Assembly: GCA_028386065.3 (NCBI GenBank)
Contig: JAKUCV010002349.1
Coordinates: 22,540 to 86,539 of the forward strand
DNA length: 64,000 nucleotides
DNA from: Turnera subulata
Taxonomy: Eukaryota > Streptophyta > Magnoliopsida > Malpighiales > Passifloraceae
Direction: 5' to 3'
The notes below the pieces were generated by a model. The model saw nothing but the letters and a program-made list of their open reading frames with translations, had not been told where the DNA came from and did not search any database. Positions 44,925-56,931 of the stretch are shown in pieces. The translations under genes and the position numbers were made by a program. The stretch's first letter is position 1. Every line of letters starts with the position of its first letter.

Positions 44925-46671
44925 TGATGTGGTCAATCCTGCAAGTGCACAGAATCGTCGTGATACTCAAGGTCGTATCCACAGAGACTAGGCAAGATAT
45001 TAGATGATTCAATCTAATGGCTAAGAAAATAAATGAAGAGAAATAATATCGGAATTGAAGATTGATAAGAGAGCAAATGGCAAATTGAATGTAAAGAGAA
45101 GAGAAAGTGGAAAATGACAATGAAAATGATAATCAAAGTAGCAATGATAAAAGGCCTAGATCATTCGGGAATTCACCGCTCTTCCTTTGCTATGGATCAA
45201 TGTACTATTGAAAGCTGCATCCAAACACATGAATTTTGATGGGTAACAACCTATAGTGAAACTATCCGCTCTCGCCAGTCTAGTTTCGTCTCAGAGAGTC
45301 ACCTAATCACTTTCGTCAATTAGATTACCTCTAGGAGCAATGAAGTTCGTTGTTGCTACTGATCCCACGATAACCTAAACCCTTTCAGCATTTAGATTAG
45401 AGATGATTGATGATTTTCGGATAATAGACTTCTCCTCTCGGTACTTCACCTATTACCTAAAAGTTGCAATAAAGCTGGCCACTTCCTTAAAGCAAGAAAT
45501 AAGCTCACAACAATCAATCAAAATTACTTTGTGAATGGATTGTAGCAAATGGTACATCAAACCATAGCAAATTTAGGGTAGGCTACATCCCTATGATCTA
45601 GAATGAAAAATTAGTTCATGAATGAACTTGAAACAACAAATGAAAATGGGAAAGACATGGTTTCCTCACAACAATCTCAAAAGAAAATGAAAGGAAAACA
45701 ACTTGAGCAGATTTTTTTGGTTTCAAGGTGTGTGAATGTGTTGCTCCTCCCCCTTCAGCTCTCACCCTTTTATAGTGCTTCTTCACTAGTTGGATAGCTT
45801 GGAGATGACATACTTTAGGGTCCTTTAGCTACCAAATTCGTGCTGGAAAGGGCCTCAATGGTGGAGGCATTGCTGGTGGGGTGGTTGTAATGGATGGGTT
45901 GTCACTTGCCTTTCCACCCTAGCATGAATATTCCTTCTCTTTTGCATGTGCTGATGGTTGAGCTTTCTTTCCAGGAAATTATGTTGCTTTCTAGGCTGTT
46001 TTATTCTCCTTGAATGCCTTCCAAGTCGTCCAATTTGATTATCCAACAAAGCATGTCCTTTGGTTGCCATGATGCTCTTCTAGAAGGGGTCACATGGTTG
46101 GCAACATATGACCCGAGACTTGCAAGCACTTTTGGAACCTGTAGACAGCCGAATTAGACTTTGAGATATTCTACAAAGTTGTAGATAATTCCTTTAGCTT
46201 TCTTTTCATATAAAGAACTCCAAAATTGGACTTGTGTAGTAGGAGTTATGATGAAAACACCGAGGCAGGGTCGGTGGCCAGTGCAGGATTCCTGCACGCC
46301 TGGACTGAATTGAATTAATTACTGCTCCTAATCCACAAGGCCAAAAATTATGAACTTTATATCACTGGAAAGATATGGATGTCTACTTTCATCTCCAACT
46401 GGTTTCATGTTAATTGGACTTCTGAGGCTTCTGAAATCGGCCAAAGAGTGAACTGTGCTCGAGTTTCTGCCCGGTTTCCAGTTTTGGCCGAAATTGATCG
46501 TTTTCGGTAGCGAAGTGGGACGATTTTACACCTGAAAACATAATTGTTAGTTCAAGCAATTTATTCAACAATAAAACAAAGAAAGATAAGTAAATGCATG
46601 ATTTTTATTCAAAATAATAATAATAAAGAAGTTTTCATGCCTTTAATACTATGTGAAATATGTGCACATCA
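44925..46671 (-). mobile_element. Solo LTR M, Athila type, inserted in G pol
   Basis: TGATGTGGTC...GTGCACATCA, 1747 bp, with an exact TCTAG target duplication (44920-44924 and 46672-46676). It shares GTGCACAG near its start and the GGCTACATCCCTATGATCTAG block (about 45581) with other Athila LTRs here. The orientation is inferred from those blocks. It interrupts G's coding frame between KKWLDD and the start of the RT domain. No coding content is seen. Confidence 0.9.
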
Positions 46672-46676
46672 TCTAG

Positions 46677-47862
46677 CCACTTCTTAGAGTCTGGACCCGT
46701 AGTTGCCTGTTGATAGGAAATGGGCTCATCTTCATCCATGAGCATCACATCTCCGGTATGAGTCAAAAGAAATCCATATCTCTCAGGCTCATATCGAGTC
46801 CTATCAGACCTATGTGCTCCATGTGTTACAGGTACAGGATTTTCACCCACAACATCTTGTGGTTCCTGTCCTTGTTCCATCTCAATATCTATAGCTTCAT
46901 GTTGTACTCGAACTTCTTCGAGTTCTACTTTTCTCCCACTGATCTCTCTAGAAATAAATTCCCTTTCTAGAAAAATAGTAGTACGAGCAACAAACACTTT
47001 TTGCTCTATGGGATTATAGAAATATATCCTTTAGTTTCTTTAGGATATCCAACAAAAAGACACTTGTCAGATTTAGGGCCGAGTTTGTCTGATGCTTGAC
47101 GTCTCACGTAAGCCTCACAATCCTAAATCTTCATAAAAGACAAATTGGGATGTTTCCCAGTCCACATCTCATGTGGTGTCTTTTCAACCGATTTAGATGG
47201 AACACGGTTAAGTGTAAAGGCAGCAGTCAATAAAGCATGTCCCTAAAATGAAGAAGGAAGGTCAGCTTGACTCATCATAGAACGAACCATGTCTAACAGA
47301 GTTCTATTTCTCCTTTCAGATGCACCATTCCATTGAGGTGTACCTGGTGGAGTAAGTTCTGATACTATACCACATTCCTTTAGATGATCAAGAAATTCTC
47401 AGTCTAAGTATTCACTTCTTCGATCAGATCGAAGCATTTTAATACTCTTACCAAGTTGATTCTGTACTTCATTCTTGAATTCTTTGAACTTTTCAAAGGA
47501 TTTTGACTTGTGCTTCATAAGATACACATAGCCATATCTACTATAATCATCAGTAAATGTAATGAAGTACTGAAATCCACCTCTAGCCTGTGTTGACATA
47601 GGCTCACATACATCAGAATGTATAAGGCCTAACAAGTCTGAAGCCCTTTCACCTTTACTGGCAAAAGGAGCCTTCGTCATTTTGTCCAATAAACATGACT
47701 CACATGTCTCATATGATTCAAAATCAAATGAGTCTAAAAGCCCATCCTTATAGAGTTTAGAAATACGAGTCTCGTTTATATGGCCCAAACGACACTGCCA
47801 GAGATAGGTCGTATTAGAATCGTTTAATTTGACCTTCTACGAATTAATGTTATAGACTGAGG
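46677..47862 (-). pseudogene. Integrase and linker of copia element G
   Basis: The GAG-pre-integrase and integrase core is at 47399-47788: LGHINETRIS, a C-x2-C pair in YETCESCLLDK, then the catalytic-site segments HSDVCEPM and FTDDYSRYGYVYL, and the third region LRSDRRSEYLD (normally D-R-G-G-E). Decayed C-terminal integrase sequence runs down to about 47000 with stops. The linker ORF 46635-46997 ends in the DEDEPISYQQAT.G.DSKKWLDD segment typical just before copia RT. Gag and protease of G are absent, cut off by the Sirevirus LTR fragment at 47863. Confidence 0.8.
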
Positions 47863-48192
47863 TGTTAGGAACAATAGACTTAAGCTAGAGGGGGGGTGAA
47901 TAGCTTATGACCAAAAATTAAAAATTTGCAGGAAATGAAGTGCGGAATTGAAAAATAGAAGGACACAAGAGATTTTTATACAGGTTCACACAAAACTAAT
48001 TTGTGGCTAATCCAGTCCTTCAAGATACACTTGAAGAGTTCACTATCTACCGTTAAGCTTCCGGGTGCTTAACAAACCGTTTACAACCTAGGAATTCTAA
48101 TCACAAGAATCCTACACACTTGCTTGAAGATACCTTACTTCAAGACTTCTCTCAAGGAAAGAAAATCACTCTTCCTATGAGTAGCTACAAGG
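47863..48192 (-). repeat. Sirevirus-type LTR fragment
   Basis: It begins TGTTAGGAACAAT..., then GAGGGGGGGTGAATAGC, and continues with the block around CGGGTGCTTAACAAACCGTTTACAACCT. In reverse it matches the last ~330 bp of A's LTR (2290-2620). It stops at the ambiguous base 48193. Confidence 0.85.
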
Positions 48193-48193
48193 N
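48193..48193. other. Single N, probable assembly join
   Basis: This is the only ambiguous base in the window. To its left is a cut-off Sirevirus LTR; to its right, a copy of another element's end already present 1.7 kb upstream. Confidence 0.9.
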
Positions 48194-48390
48194 TTTCCAG
48201 TTTTGGCCGAAATTGATCGTTTTCGGTAGCGAAGTGGGACGATTTTACACCTGAAAACATATTTGTTAGTTCAAGCAATTTATTCAACAATAAAACAAAG
48301 AAAGATAAGTAAATGCATGATTTTTATTCAAAATAATAATAATAAAGAAGTTTTCATGCCTTTAATACTATGTGAAATATGTGCACATCA
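48194..48390 (-). repeat. Second copy of the end of an M-type LTR
   Basis: 197 bp are identical to 46475-46671 except for one base (about 48264). The segment ends GTGCACATCA and is followed by a different flank (ATTAC), so it is another insertion of the same LTR family or a scaffolding artefact. Confidence 0.85.
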
Positions 48391-48466
48391 ATTACCTAAC
48401 CATGTGTTTAATTAAATTTGATTAATGACAAACTAGGTTTATAAATACTTTTACACGTCCAATCAT
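48391..48466 (+). repeat. Remnant of the 5' LTR of element D
   Basis: ATTACCTAACCATGTG...GACAAACTAGGTTTAT matches the 3' LTR of D at about 57588-57655. The rest of the 5' LTR, primer site and leader are missing. Confidence 0.7.
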
Positions 48467-48719
48467 AGATATGCAGTACTGGAGTGAAGAAGAAATAAAG
48501 AAGGCGAAGCTAGATGCACAAGCCAAGAATGCTCTCCTTTGTGGCATCAGCCAAGCCGAATTTGAAAGAGTTCGGTCATGCAACACCGCACATGAAATTT
48601 GGAGCCTTCTTTGTATAGCTCATGAGGGCACAATCAAGTTAAAGAATCCAAGATGAACAGACTCATGAGAGACTTCGAGCTGTTCCAAATGAAAGGTGAT
48701 GAGTCCATCCAAGAGCTAG
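48467..48719 (+). pseudogene. gag N-terminal part of Sirevirus-like copia element D
   Basis: The first frame (ending 48656) begins MQYWSEEEIKKAKLDAQAKN and contains IWSLLCIAHEGT, a UBN2/copia gag signature. An ATGA overlap then shifts the frame to 48653 (MNRLMRDFELFQMKGDESIQ). At 48719 gag breaks and the minus-strand gag linker of K begins. The gag C-terminus resumes at 51731 after K. Confidence 0.75.
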
Positions 48720-50235
48720 ACATATATGGCTGCACTTCTATCTTTTCTTCGACCTTTTCTTTCCCTTTAGATGTCTGTGGTTGCTACTTTTCAGCTACCG
48801 AACCAGTTACTTCATTCTTTTCTACTGTAGGTTGGCGAACAGGGTCATTCTGTTGCACTGGCTACAGTTCCTTGCCACTGCGCAGAGAAACGGCCTTGCA
48901 CTGTTCCCTGGGATTTTCTTCCGATTGACCTGGTAGCTTCCCTTGAGTATTCCTGAGTTGTTGGGCATGCTGGGCCATCTGGTTGTCAAGAATTTTTTAG
49001 TGGGCCTTGATTTGTTGCACATCTTCTGCCAACTTGTTTTGAGATTCCATGATAGCCTTGAGCATGCTCATCATGTCTTGAGGAGGGTTTTGCTGCTGAT
49101 TTCTTTGGTAGCCTTACTGCCCCTGATTATATGCTAGAGATTGTTGATAATATTGATTGCCCCCTTGCAGGTATGGAACCGATTGCCTATTGATGTAATT
49201 TGCCTCTACGGTCATCAACTGCGGGCAATCTTGGAAAGAATGAGAACCATTGCAGGCTTCGCATCTTAAGACGGTTTCTGCAATAGATTTAACCATCATC
49301 TTGTCGAATTTGTTGCCCATCTCCTTAATCTGGTGCTGCATGGCTGCCATTCCCGCTTCGATTTTTTGAACAGTGTCAAGCTGTAGGAAACCAGGTGGGC
49401 TCCTATTGGTGGTTTCGTCGGCCAAATTCTCCATCAATTGGCAAGCTTCAGGATGAAGCTTGGTTAGGAAGTTCCCACCTGCAATTGAATTCAATATGGA
49501 CTGCCCAGTAGGTGTTGCCATGTCATAAAAGGTTTGCAGAAGCACTAATAGTTGGACTATATGATTTGGACATCTTGCAATCAGTTCTTGATACCTATCC
49601 CAAGCTTCCTTGATGGATTCATCACCTCTCTGCTTGAAACCTTGAATCTCCAAGTGAAGTTAAGTTTGCTTGACCGTAGGAAAATATTTCCTCAAGAAGG
49701 CAGCTTCCAATTCGGACCAAGTACGGATGTTATTCGCAGGGAGGCTAGACAACCACTTTTGAGCTTTGTCCCTTAATTAGTAAGGAAATAGGCAAAGTCG
49801 CTTGGCATCTTCACTGTAAACCCTGATCTTGATAGTGTCACAATACTAGAGGATATTGTGCAAGTGTTGGTGCGGCTTCTCCGATGGTGAGCCACCAAAA
49901 GTTCGATTCTCAATGAGTTAGATGAGGCTTGGTTTCAACTCGTAATGAGTTGCTGTTATATTATGGTGCACAATGAGATAACTCCCGGCCTCAATCCCAC
50001 GTGCCAAAAGCTCATTCATAGGCACGGTGTTCAGCTCATCATCCTCAATGACAGGCATTGGAACACGAACAAGGACCAGTGCTGTTCTGTCCACTTCTTC
50101 TGTCGCAAGTCTTTCTGACGGAGTGACACTGTCTGGAGCCTTTTCCAAATTATGTGACTGAGATCGAAGGAGAGATTCAGGATCAGTAACAGAGATGAGT
50201 TCAGGGTTCTTGCTGCGAGTTCCAAAGCTTATAAA
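48720..50235 (-). pseudogene. gag of Athila-like element K, 3' truncated
   Basis: The N-terminal segment begins near 50220 and covers SERLATEEVDRTALV and NTVPMNELLARGIEAGSYL. The capsid-like Retrotrans_gag domain spans about 49450-49850 (WLSSLPANNIRTWSELEAAF, then GDESIKEAWDRYQELIARCPNH). A zinc-knuckle-like CEACNGSHSFQDCPQ lies near 49215-49270, and the linker with AVSLRSGKEL near 48870. At least three stops or shifts interrupt it. It ends abruptly at 48720, just before the protease would start, and is fused to D's gag in opposite orientation: K's pol and 3' LTR are lost. Confidence 0.8.
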
Positions 50236-50324
50236 ACTTGAAACCTAAAACTTAGAAAAGAAACGGGTAAAATAAAAATAAAAGCCTAATGAAATAAATC
50301 AGTAATTAATTATTTGACGCTAGT

Positions 50325-50341
50325 CCCCGGCAACGGCGCCA
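50325..50341 (-). promoter_or_regulatory. Primer-binding site of K, tRNA-Asp type
   Basis: An exact minus-strand TGGCGCCGTTGCCGGGG lies 6 bp from the LTR of K, as in B. Confidence 0.9.
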
Positions 50342-50347
50342 AAAACT

Positions 50348-51730
50348 TGATGTGTTAAATCTGCAAGTGCACAGATCGAGGTAGCACACAAGGTCGTATC
50401 CACAGGGACTAGGCAAAATAACTAACCAACAGACTCACTCCGTTAGGCTGAAAACAGTAAAATAATGAAGATTTGGAGATTATAAAATAAAATTGTGATT
50501 TGACAGTAAAATAAACAAAATTAAATCGCAAATAATATGAAGATATCGGATGTGAGAAAGCCTAGATCAATCGGGGTTCACTACTCTATCCTTTTATGCC
50601 CTAATTATCCTCCAGATTCTGCTAACAGGGTGACTCTGTTCTGTGTCCGCGAACGGGGCGACACTGTTCGCTAAAAATCTACAGCCTTCTACTCGTTTTC
50701 TTGATGGGTAACAACCTAGGGTGAAATTATCGACTTTTGGAGGTATAACTTCGTCTCAGAGGTCAATCTTACCACTGTCGTGGATCAAACCTATTCCTAA
50801 GAGCAATGATGCTTTGTGTTGTTACTAATTCCACAATAATCTATTACCTTTCAGTCTCTAGATCAAGGTTGATTTGTGTTTTCCCAAAATTAAACTTCTC
50901 CTGCCGGTACTTGGTTTAAATCCTAAGGCAAGTAATAAAGGTGATCAGGCTTCAAACTTGAATTAAGCACACACAAATCAATCAAGAACACGAATAAGAA
51001 AACTGCTCGAGGAGTAATTAAACCATAAAAGAAATCAAGTAGCTACATCCCTCTTGATCTAGAAAAGAGAATTAGTTCATAATAAAATAGAAAACTAACA
51101 TGGAGAAATTGTTCATAACAAAAAGAAAATAAAAACTAGCAAGAAATTGGACAAAAGCTTCTGCCTTCAGCCTCTTGCTGCTCCCGTCAAAATTCTGGAG
51201 TCCCCAATAATATATTTCTGTTGTAGCCGACCTCTCTTAAATTTCCTAGAAACCCTAGCATTAATTCCTACAATTTAGCTTAGGTAGCTAAAATCTAGGA
51301 TTTAATGTTTTTAGGATTCTTTTCTTCCTTTTTTTAGTTGCAGCAGGCTTTCTTTCCTTTAATAGGAGTTTCCAGCAAGTTGGTTAAGACAACTCCTATC
51401 AAATAGCTAGTAATTCTCTTTTGACGCAAAAATATAACTAGCATCAGGTTCTGGTCCGCGGGTTTCAACGGAGTGACGCTGTTGAAAACTCATCGTCGAG
51501 AAATCTTCATGAATTGGCTCTAAACCATCCAGAATTCCATAAAGGGCTTCAATTCTACAAAAAACATATCATTTTGCTACAAAAGACACCTGAAAGCAAG
51601 AATCAATTAATGAAGACAATGCTAGTAGAAAATAAGCTAAAGCATAAATAAAATGCATAGTTCCTAACTAAATGCTTGGCCAAAGGGACATTTTATGCTC
51701 CAAATTAGTATATGATAAGCACACATATCA
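50348..51730 (-). repeat. 5' LTR of Athila-like element K
   Basis: TGATGTGTTAAATC...GCACACATATCA, 1383 bp. It shares TGCAAGTGCACAG, AAGGTCGTATCCACAGGGAC and AGTAGCTACATCCCTCTTGATC with the other Athila LTRs. It contains 17-bp inverted repeats of the family (50624-50640, 50651-50669, about 51463-51487). No coding frame is supported. Confidence 0.85.
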
Positions 51731-52168
51731 AAAAGTAAGGCCAACTAGAAGTTGTGTGATAAGGTTTTGAAAGAGAACAACAGGCTGACTAGATACTGTG
51801 TATACCTAAATGATATGTTGAAGAAATTTGAATCTGGAAGTAAGGGTCTAGACATGATTCTTGGACAACAAAGACATACTCTTCAGAAAGTAGGTTTAGG
51901 AGCAACTCATAATGTCTTTGAGAATAAGAAATTTCATAACCATGCTCATTATACTCCCAGAAGCTCTTCATCACAAAGAAACATCTTTATTAAATCTAAT
52001 GGGAGTCATGAGAGTCACATTACTTGTCACTATTGTAGTCGGGTTGGACATGGTATAAAAAGTTGCATATTTAGAAAGAAAAATTGTCCAATAAAGTTTA
52101 TGTGGGTACTTAAAGGTACCAAAACTAACCTTCAAGGACCCAAGCTTGTGTGGGTACCAAAAACCTGA
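51731..52168 (+). pseudogene. gag C-terminus of element D with zinc knuckle
   Basis: Following K, the copia gag frame continues from about 51752. It includes a coiled-coil-like stretch, the CCHC knuckle CHYCSRVGHGIKSC, and the GPKLVWVPKT ending that is characteristic of Sirevirus gag-protease junctions. With 48467-48719 this is the interrupted gag of D, lacking the middle portion. Confidence 0.8.
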
Positions 52169-55100
52169 GTATTTTACAAGGAAAGAGGCATCAATGGGTA
52201 CTCAATGGTAAATGCTCAAGACACATGACCGGAGACCCATGTATGTTCACATCCCTCTACTCAATAAGCTGACGATCTGGAGTCTTTGGTGCCAAATCGA
52301 AAGGCAAAGTTCTGGGTATAGGTAATGTTGGTAAGGATATTATGATTGAACATGTGCTATTAGTTGATAATCTGAAGTTCAATCTCTTGAGTATAAGACA
52401 ACTATGTGATTATTGGTGCAAAGCTACATTTGAAGCAAATGGATGTTCGGTAACTAACCTTAAGAATAATAACATAATCTTTACGGGATAAAGGATAGGA
52501 AATTTATACTCCATTAATATGTGTTATGTTGCTAACCCTGTGAACAAGTGTTCTAATGTTAAGCACAGAAACTCCTGAGTTATGGCATAGAAGGTTGGGA
52601 CATGCACACTTGGAACTCATGTCAAACCTACTAAAAAAGGAGTTTACAAGAGGACTTCCATCAATGAAGTTCGAAAAAGAAAGTATATGCCGAGTTTGGC
52701 AACTAGGCAAACAATCCAAAAGCTCTTTCAAGCCTAAGAAAGCTCTAGCAACATTCGGGCCACTAGAACTTTTATATCTTGATCTCTTTGGGCCAATGAT
52801 GATGGTAAGTCTAGGAGGTAAGCAATATACCTTTGTTATTATGGATAATTATTCACACTTTACTTGGGTAATCTTTCTAGCTTAAAAGGATAATATTCTT
52901 CATGAGTTAGCATCCTCTGTTAGAAAGCTACAAAATGAGAAAGGGTATAGGTTAACAAAGATTAGAAGTGATCATGGAGGAAAATTTGATAATATTGTCC
53001 TTTATCACTTCTATGAAGAAAATGACATCAACCTTACCTTTTTCGGCTCCTAGAAACTCCTCAACAAAATGGGGTAGTTGAGAGGAAGAATCAAACCTTG
53101 CAAGATATAGCAAGAAACATGTTAAATGAACACAATCTTCCCACTTATTTCTAGGCTAAAGTAGAAAACACAGTATGTTATATCCTTAATAGAGTGTCCA
53201 TTAGATCAACACTTAAAAAGACACCCTATGAGATTTGGAATGTCAAAAAGCCAAACATTAGTTACTTTAAATTTTTCGGGTCTAATTGCTTCATATTGAA
53301 TACAAAGGATGCACTTGGCAAATTTGATGCAAAATCTGACGAAGGCATATTCCTTGATTATTCAACTAAAAGTAAAGCTTATAGAGTGTATAATAAAAGG
53401 TCTATGTTGGTTGAAGAATCTATGCATGTTGTCTTTGATGAATTTGATGCTACTAACAATTCTGAAGATGTTGTAGAAGTGGAGAATCATAATCCACAAC
53501 CTCAGAGTACATCAATTCAGGAAACTAAAAAATAGGAAGACAACAGGGATGAAAGCTCAAATCCGTTGAATGAGACAAATGCACTTGAGCAAGAACTTCC
53601 GTCTAGTGAAATGCAACCACATTTGGCATCAAAGGTGCCAAAAGGTTTCTCAATAGACGCCATCACAGGAGATCCAACAAGAGGAGTATCAACTCACCAT
53701 CAATCCATAACATCAATTAACATCAGGCGTTTCTCTCATAAATAGAGCCAAAGAATGCTGCTGATTCCATAAATGATGAAAATTGGATTATGGCTATGCA
53801 AGAAGAGCTAAAATAATTTAAGAGAAGTTATGTTTGGGCATTGGTTAAAAGACCAAGTGATCATTCCGTGATTGGCACAATGTGGGTGTTTAGAAACAAG
53901 CTGGATGAGGTTAGAAATGTTACAAGAAACAAAGCCAGACTTGTTGCTCAAGGATTAAACCATGAAGAAGGGAATGACTTTGATGAAACATTTGCTCCCG
54001 TAGCAAGACTTGAGTCAATTCGAATGCTCTTAGCATTTGCCTCTCATAAGGAATTCAAGCTCTACCAAATGGATGTGAAGAGTGCCTTCCTAAATGGATT
54101 CATCATGAAGGAAGTGTATGTTGAACAACCTCCCGGATTTGAGGACTTTGAACATCACGGCCATGTGTTCAAATTGAAGAAAACACTCTATGGTTTGAAA
54201 CAAGCACCAAGGGCTTGGTATGACAGGTTAAGTATATTCTTAATCACACAAGGCTTTACTAGAGGAAAAGTTGATTATACTCTTTTTGTGAAGCATTTTA
54301 AGAGTGACTTAATCATTGTCTAAATCTATGTGGATGACATACTATTTGGTGCTACTAACTACTCTTTGTGCAAAGAATTTGAAAAGCTGATGCACAGTGA
54401 ATTCGAGATGAGCATAATGGGAGAATTGACATTCTTTTTTGGATTCCAAGTCAAGCAACAAAGTGATGGAATATTCATAAGTCAAGCAAAGTACACCAAG
54501 GAGTTACTGAAAGGTTTCGACATGGATGATGCCAAAACGAGTCCAACTCCTATGAGCACATCAACCAAGTTAGACAAAGATTAACAAGGTAAAGATGTGG
54601 ATATAAAGACCTACAGAGGTATGATTGGAAGTCTTCTTTACCTCATTGCTACTAGACCTGATATAATGTTCAGTGTTTGTCTATGTGCTAGATGCAAAGC
54701 ATGTACTAAGGAGTCCCATTTACGTGCTATAAAATGGATCTTTAAATACTTAAAAGGAACTCTATCTTTAGGACTTTGGTATCCTAAGACTGATGTGTTT
54801 GAATTAATTGGGTATTCTGATGCTGACTATGCTGGATGCATTCTTGATCGAAAAAGTACTAGTAGTACATGCCAATTCTTAGGTCAATCTCTTGTTTCAT
54901 GGGCAAGAAAGAAACAAAATTCAGTGGCAACATCCACCACCGAAGCCAAGTATGTGGCTGTCAGTTCTTGTTGTGCACAAATCCTTTGGATGAAACAAAC
55001 ATTACTTGATTATGGTCTTAAATATAATAATGTGCCTATTCTATGTGATTGTTCAAGTGCCATAAACCTTACAATGAGCCTGGTTCAACATTGATGAACA

Positions 55101-55283
55101 AAACATATTGAAATTAGGCATCATTTTACTTGAAATTATGTGCTTAAGAAGGATATGGTTCTTGATTTTGTCCAAAACAAGAATCAATTAGCAGACATAT
55201 ATACAAAGCCATTGAAGGAGGACCAGTTCAAAAAGATTCTATTGGAGTTTGACATGTGCAATCCTCCTCAAATCGGCAAATAA
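52169..55283 (+). pseudogene. pol of Sirevirus-like copia element D
   Basis: Order: remnants of protease (to about 52550, broken); GAG-pre-integrase and integrase at 52556-53100 (LWHRRLGHAHLELMS, LLYLDLFGPM, FVIMDNYSHFTW, RSDHGGKFDN), with Trp in place of the second Cys of the zinc motif (ICRVWQLGKQ); integrase C-terminus at 53194-53535; reverse transcriptase at 53841-54584 (FAPVARLESIRMLLAFA, YQMDVKSAFLNG, and YVDDILFG after an in-frame TAA); RNase H at 54597-55200 (IGYSDADYAGC, TSTTEAKYVA). The end is at TAA 55281-55283. More than six stops or shifts show it is dead, but all copia domains are in the classic order integrase-RT-RNase H. Confidence 0.9.
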
Positions 55284-55799
55284 ATCAGGTGACATCTTTC
55301 CTTAATTTATGTTGAATCATGCATCATATTCACATACTTCACTAGGCATATATTTGGGGCTAAGATGATATGTCAAAGAGAAGTGCTCACATGATCATCA
55401 TTCAAGCATTCCAAAAGAGGAGGGAAAAAGAGGTGAAGTATGGCATGGCAGATTCTTTGGGTGCAAACTGGGTATGTGTTATGGTTTCTAAAAAAAAAAA
55501 AATTCGTGGGAATTGGTAAAAAGGCTGAGCCGAAGAGAGAAGAAATAGAGGTTGAAGAAAGCGTGGAGAGATGAAAAGAAAAGCTAGACAACATGGATCC
55601 TAAAAAGGTGGAACTTAGGGCGGCTTGTCTGAAAAAGAGCCCCAAGCATGGCGAACTTTCTATTAACCACCGGATTTCTCTCTCCCCTTTTCCCAAAATT
55701 TAAACCCTTAGCTAAAATACTTAACCCATTGTACCTACTTATTCCCACTAGCCTGCAGTTATCAATCTCAATTCTACTCATACAAGGTAACTGCCATAT

Positions 55800-56931
55800 T
55801 CCCATCAATTAGTCATTAATATGGGAAAAGTGAGTGATAATTCAAAAACACCATGAGGAAAGAGAGTGACAATCCGAGTAAAACTCTCAATTGATCTTTT
55901 TCAAAAACTCTCTCTCTCAACTCAACCATCAGAGTTCCAAAACACAAAAGCGTTCCTACTCCAAACCCAAAAGAACATTGAAGGTTCTATTGGTCTCTTT
56001 GATAAAAAGAGAAGAAGTATGGTTGTAGTTCTTGCTCTCTCATCTTTGTTGGAATAAGTATTGAAGGAGTATAATCCCACGCATGTGATGAATTGGAAAT
56101 CATTAGTACTCTTGCCTATATGAAATTGGTTCAGAATTTCCTCACCAACATGATGCCAAAGACTGATGTTGATGATCATATAATTGGTGTTCATAGTCTG
56201 ATCTGTGGACAATCTATCTTCGTCGATGCCAAATTGATCAGAAACCTACTCAAACTGTCTAAAGGAAAGCTATAAGGGTGAAGTACTATAATATTGGATA
56301 AGGAAGTACCACACCAATTCTGCACACTCCCGGTGTTCCTAAGTGTAGAAGGTTGATGTTTGGTAAAAGCACCAAAGCTGGAAAGTGTGAGGATATGAAT
56401 GCCAATCATATCCTGCTCTATTTTATCACCCGAGTTCTTATTCCTCGACATAGCCACCAAAACAATTTGAAGATCTATAATATATGGCTACTAGGGTGGT
56501 CGCTAAACAATAGTCCAGTTGATTATGCGTATATCTTTCTCCATCACATACTATTGCACAAAGGGAGATCTTATAGGAGTTTAATCACAAGTATTGTGCA
56601 ACATGCCAATGTGGTTTCCACAAGTGATCATCTATCACATGCCTTATGTACCTTAACTCTCTCTCATATGCGTATCAAGAAGATTATGCAAGGTGTGTTC
56701 TATCTCACACAACTAAGCTCATCCAAGGATGCAAAAGTTGAGGTATTAGTTGAGGAAGTGAAGGATGTAAAGGAGGAGATTCTAGAAATCAATGGGATGG
56801 TTAAGCTGATGGATATGTAGAAGGCATAATTGGACATGCTTGTGACCTACTTCCGTCCGGATACTAATGTGTTCTTTGCCTCGGATTCCTCCTTTGAGAA
56901 GGATGCTACTGATGATGAATCCAATGAGTAA
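55800..56931 (+). pseudogene. Envelope-like third ORF of element D
   Basis: Pieces at 55866-56057, 56093-56275 and 56353-56820 together resemble the plant transposon-protein ORF of A: a segment with LLYFITRVLIPRHSHQNN aligns with A's FYLVTHVIKPRAGSHTTM region, followed by a helix-rich part. The C-terminus has a short coiled coil (EVLVEEVKDVKEEILEIN). At least three breaks are present. Its position between pol and 3' LTR supports D as a Sirevirus relative. The function is unknown. Confidence 0.65.
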
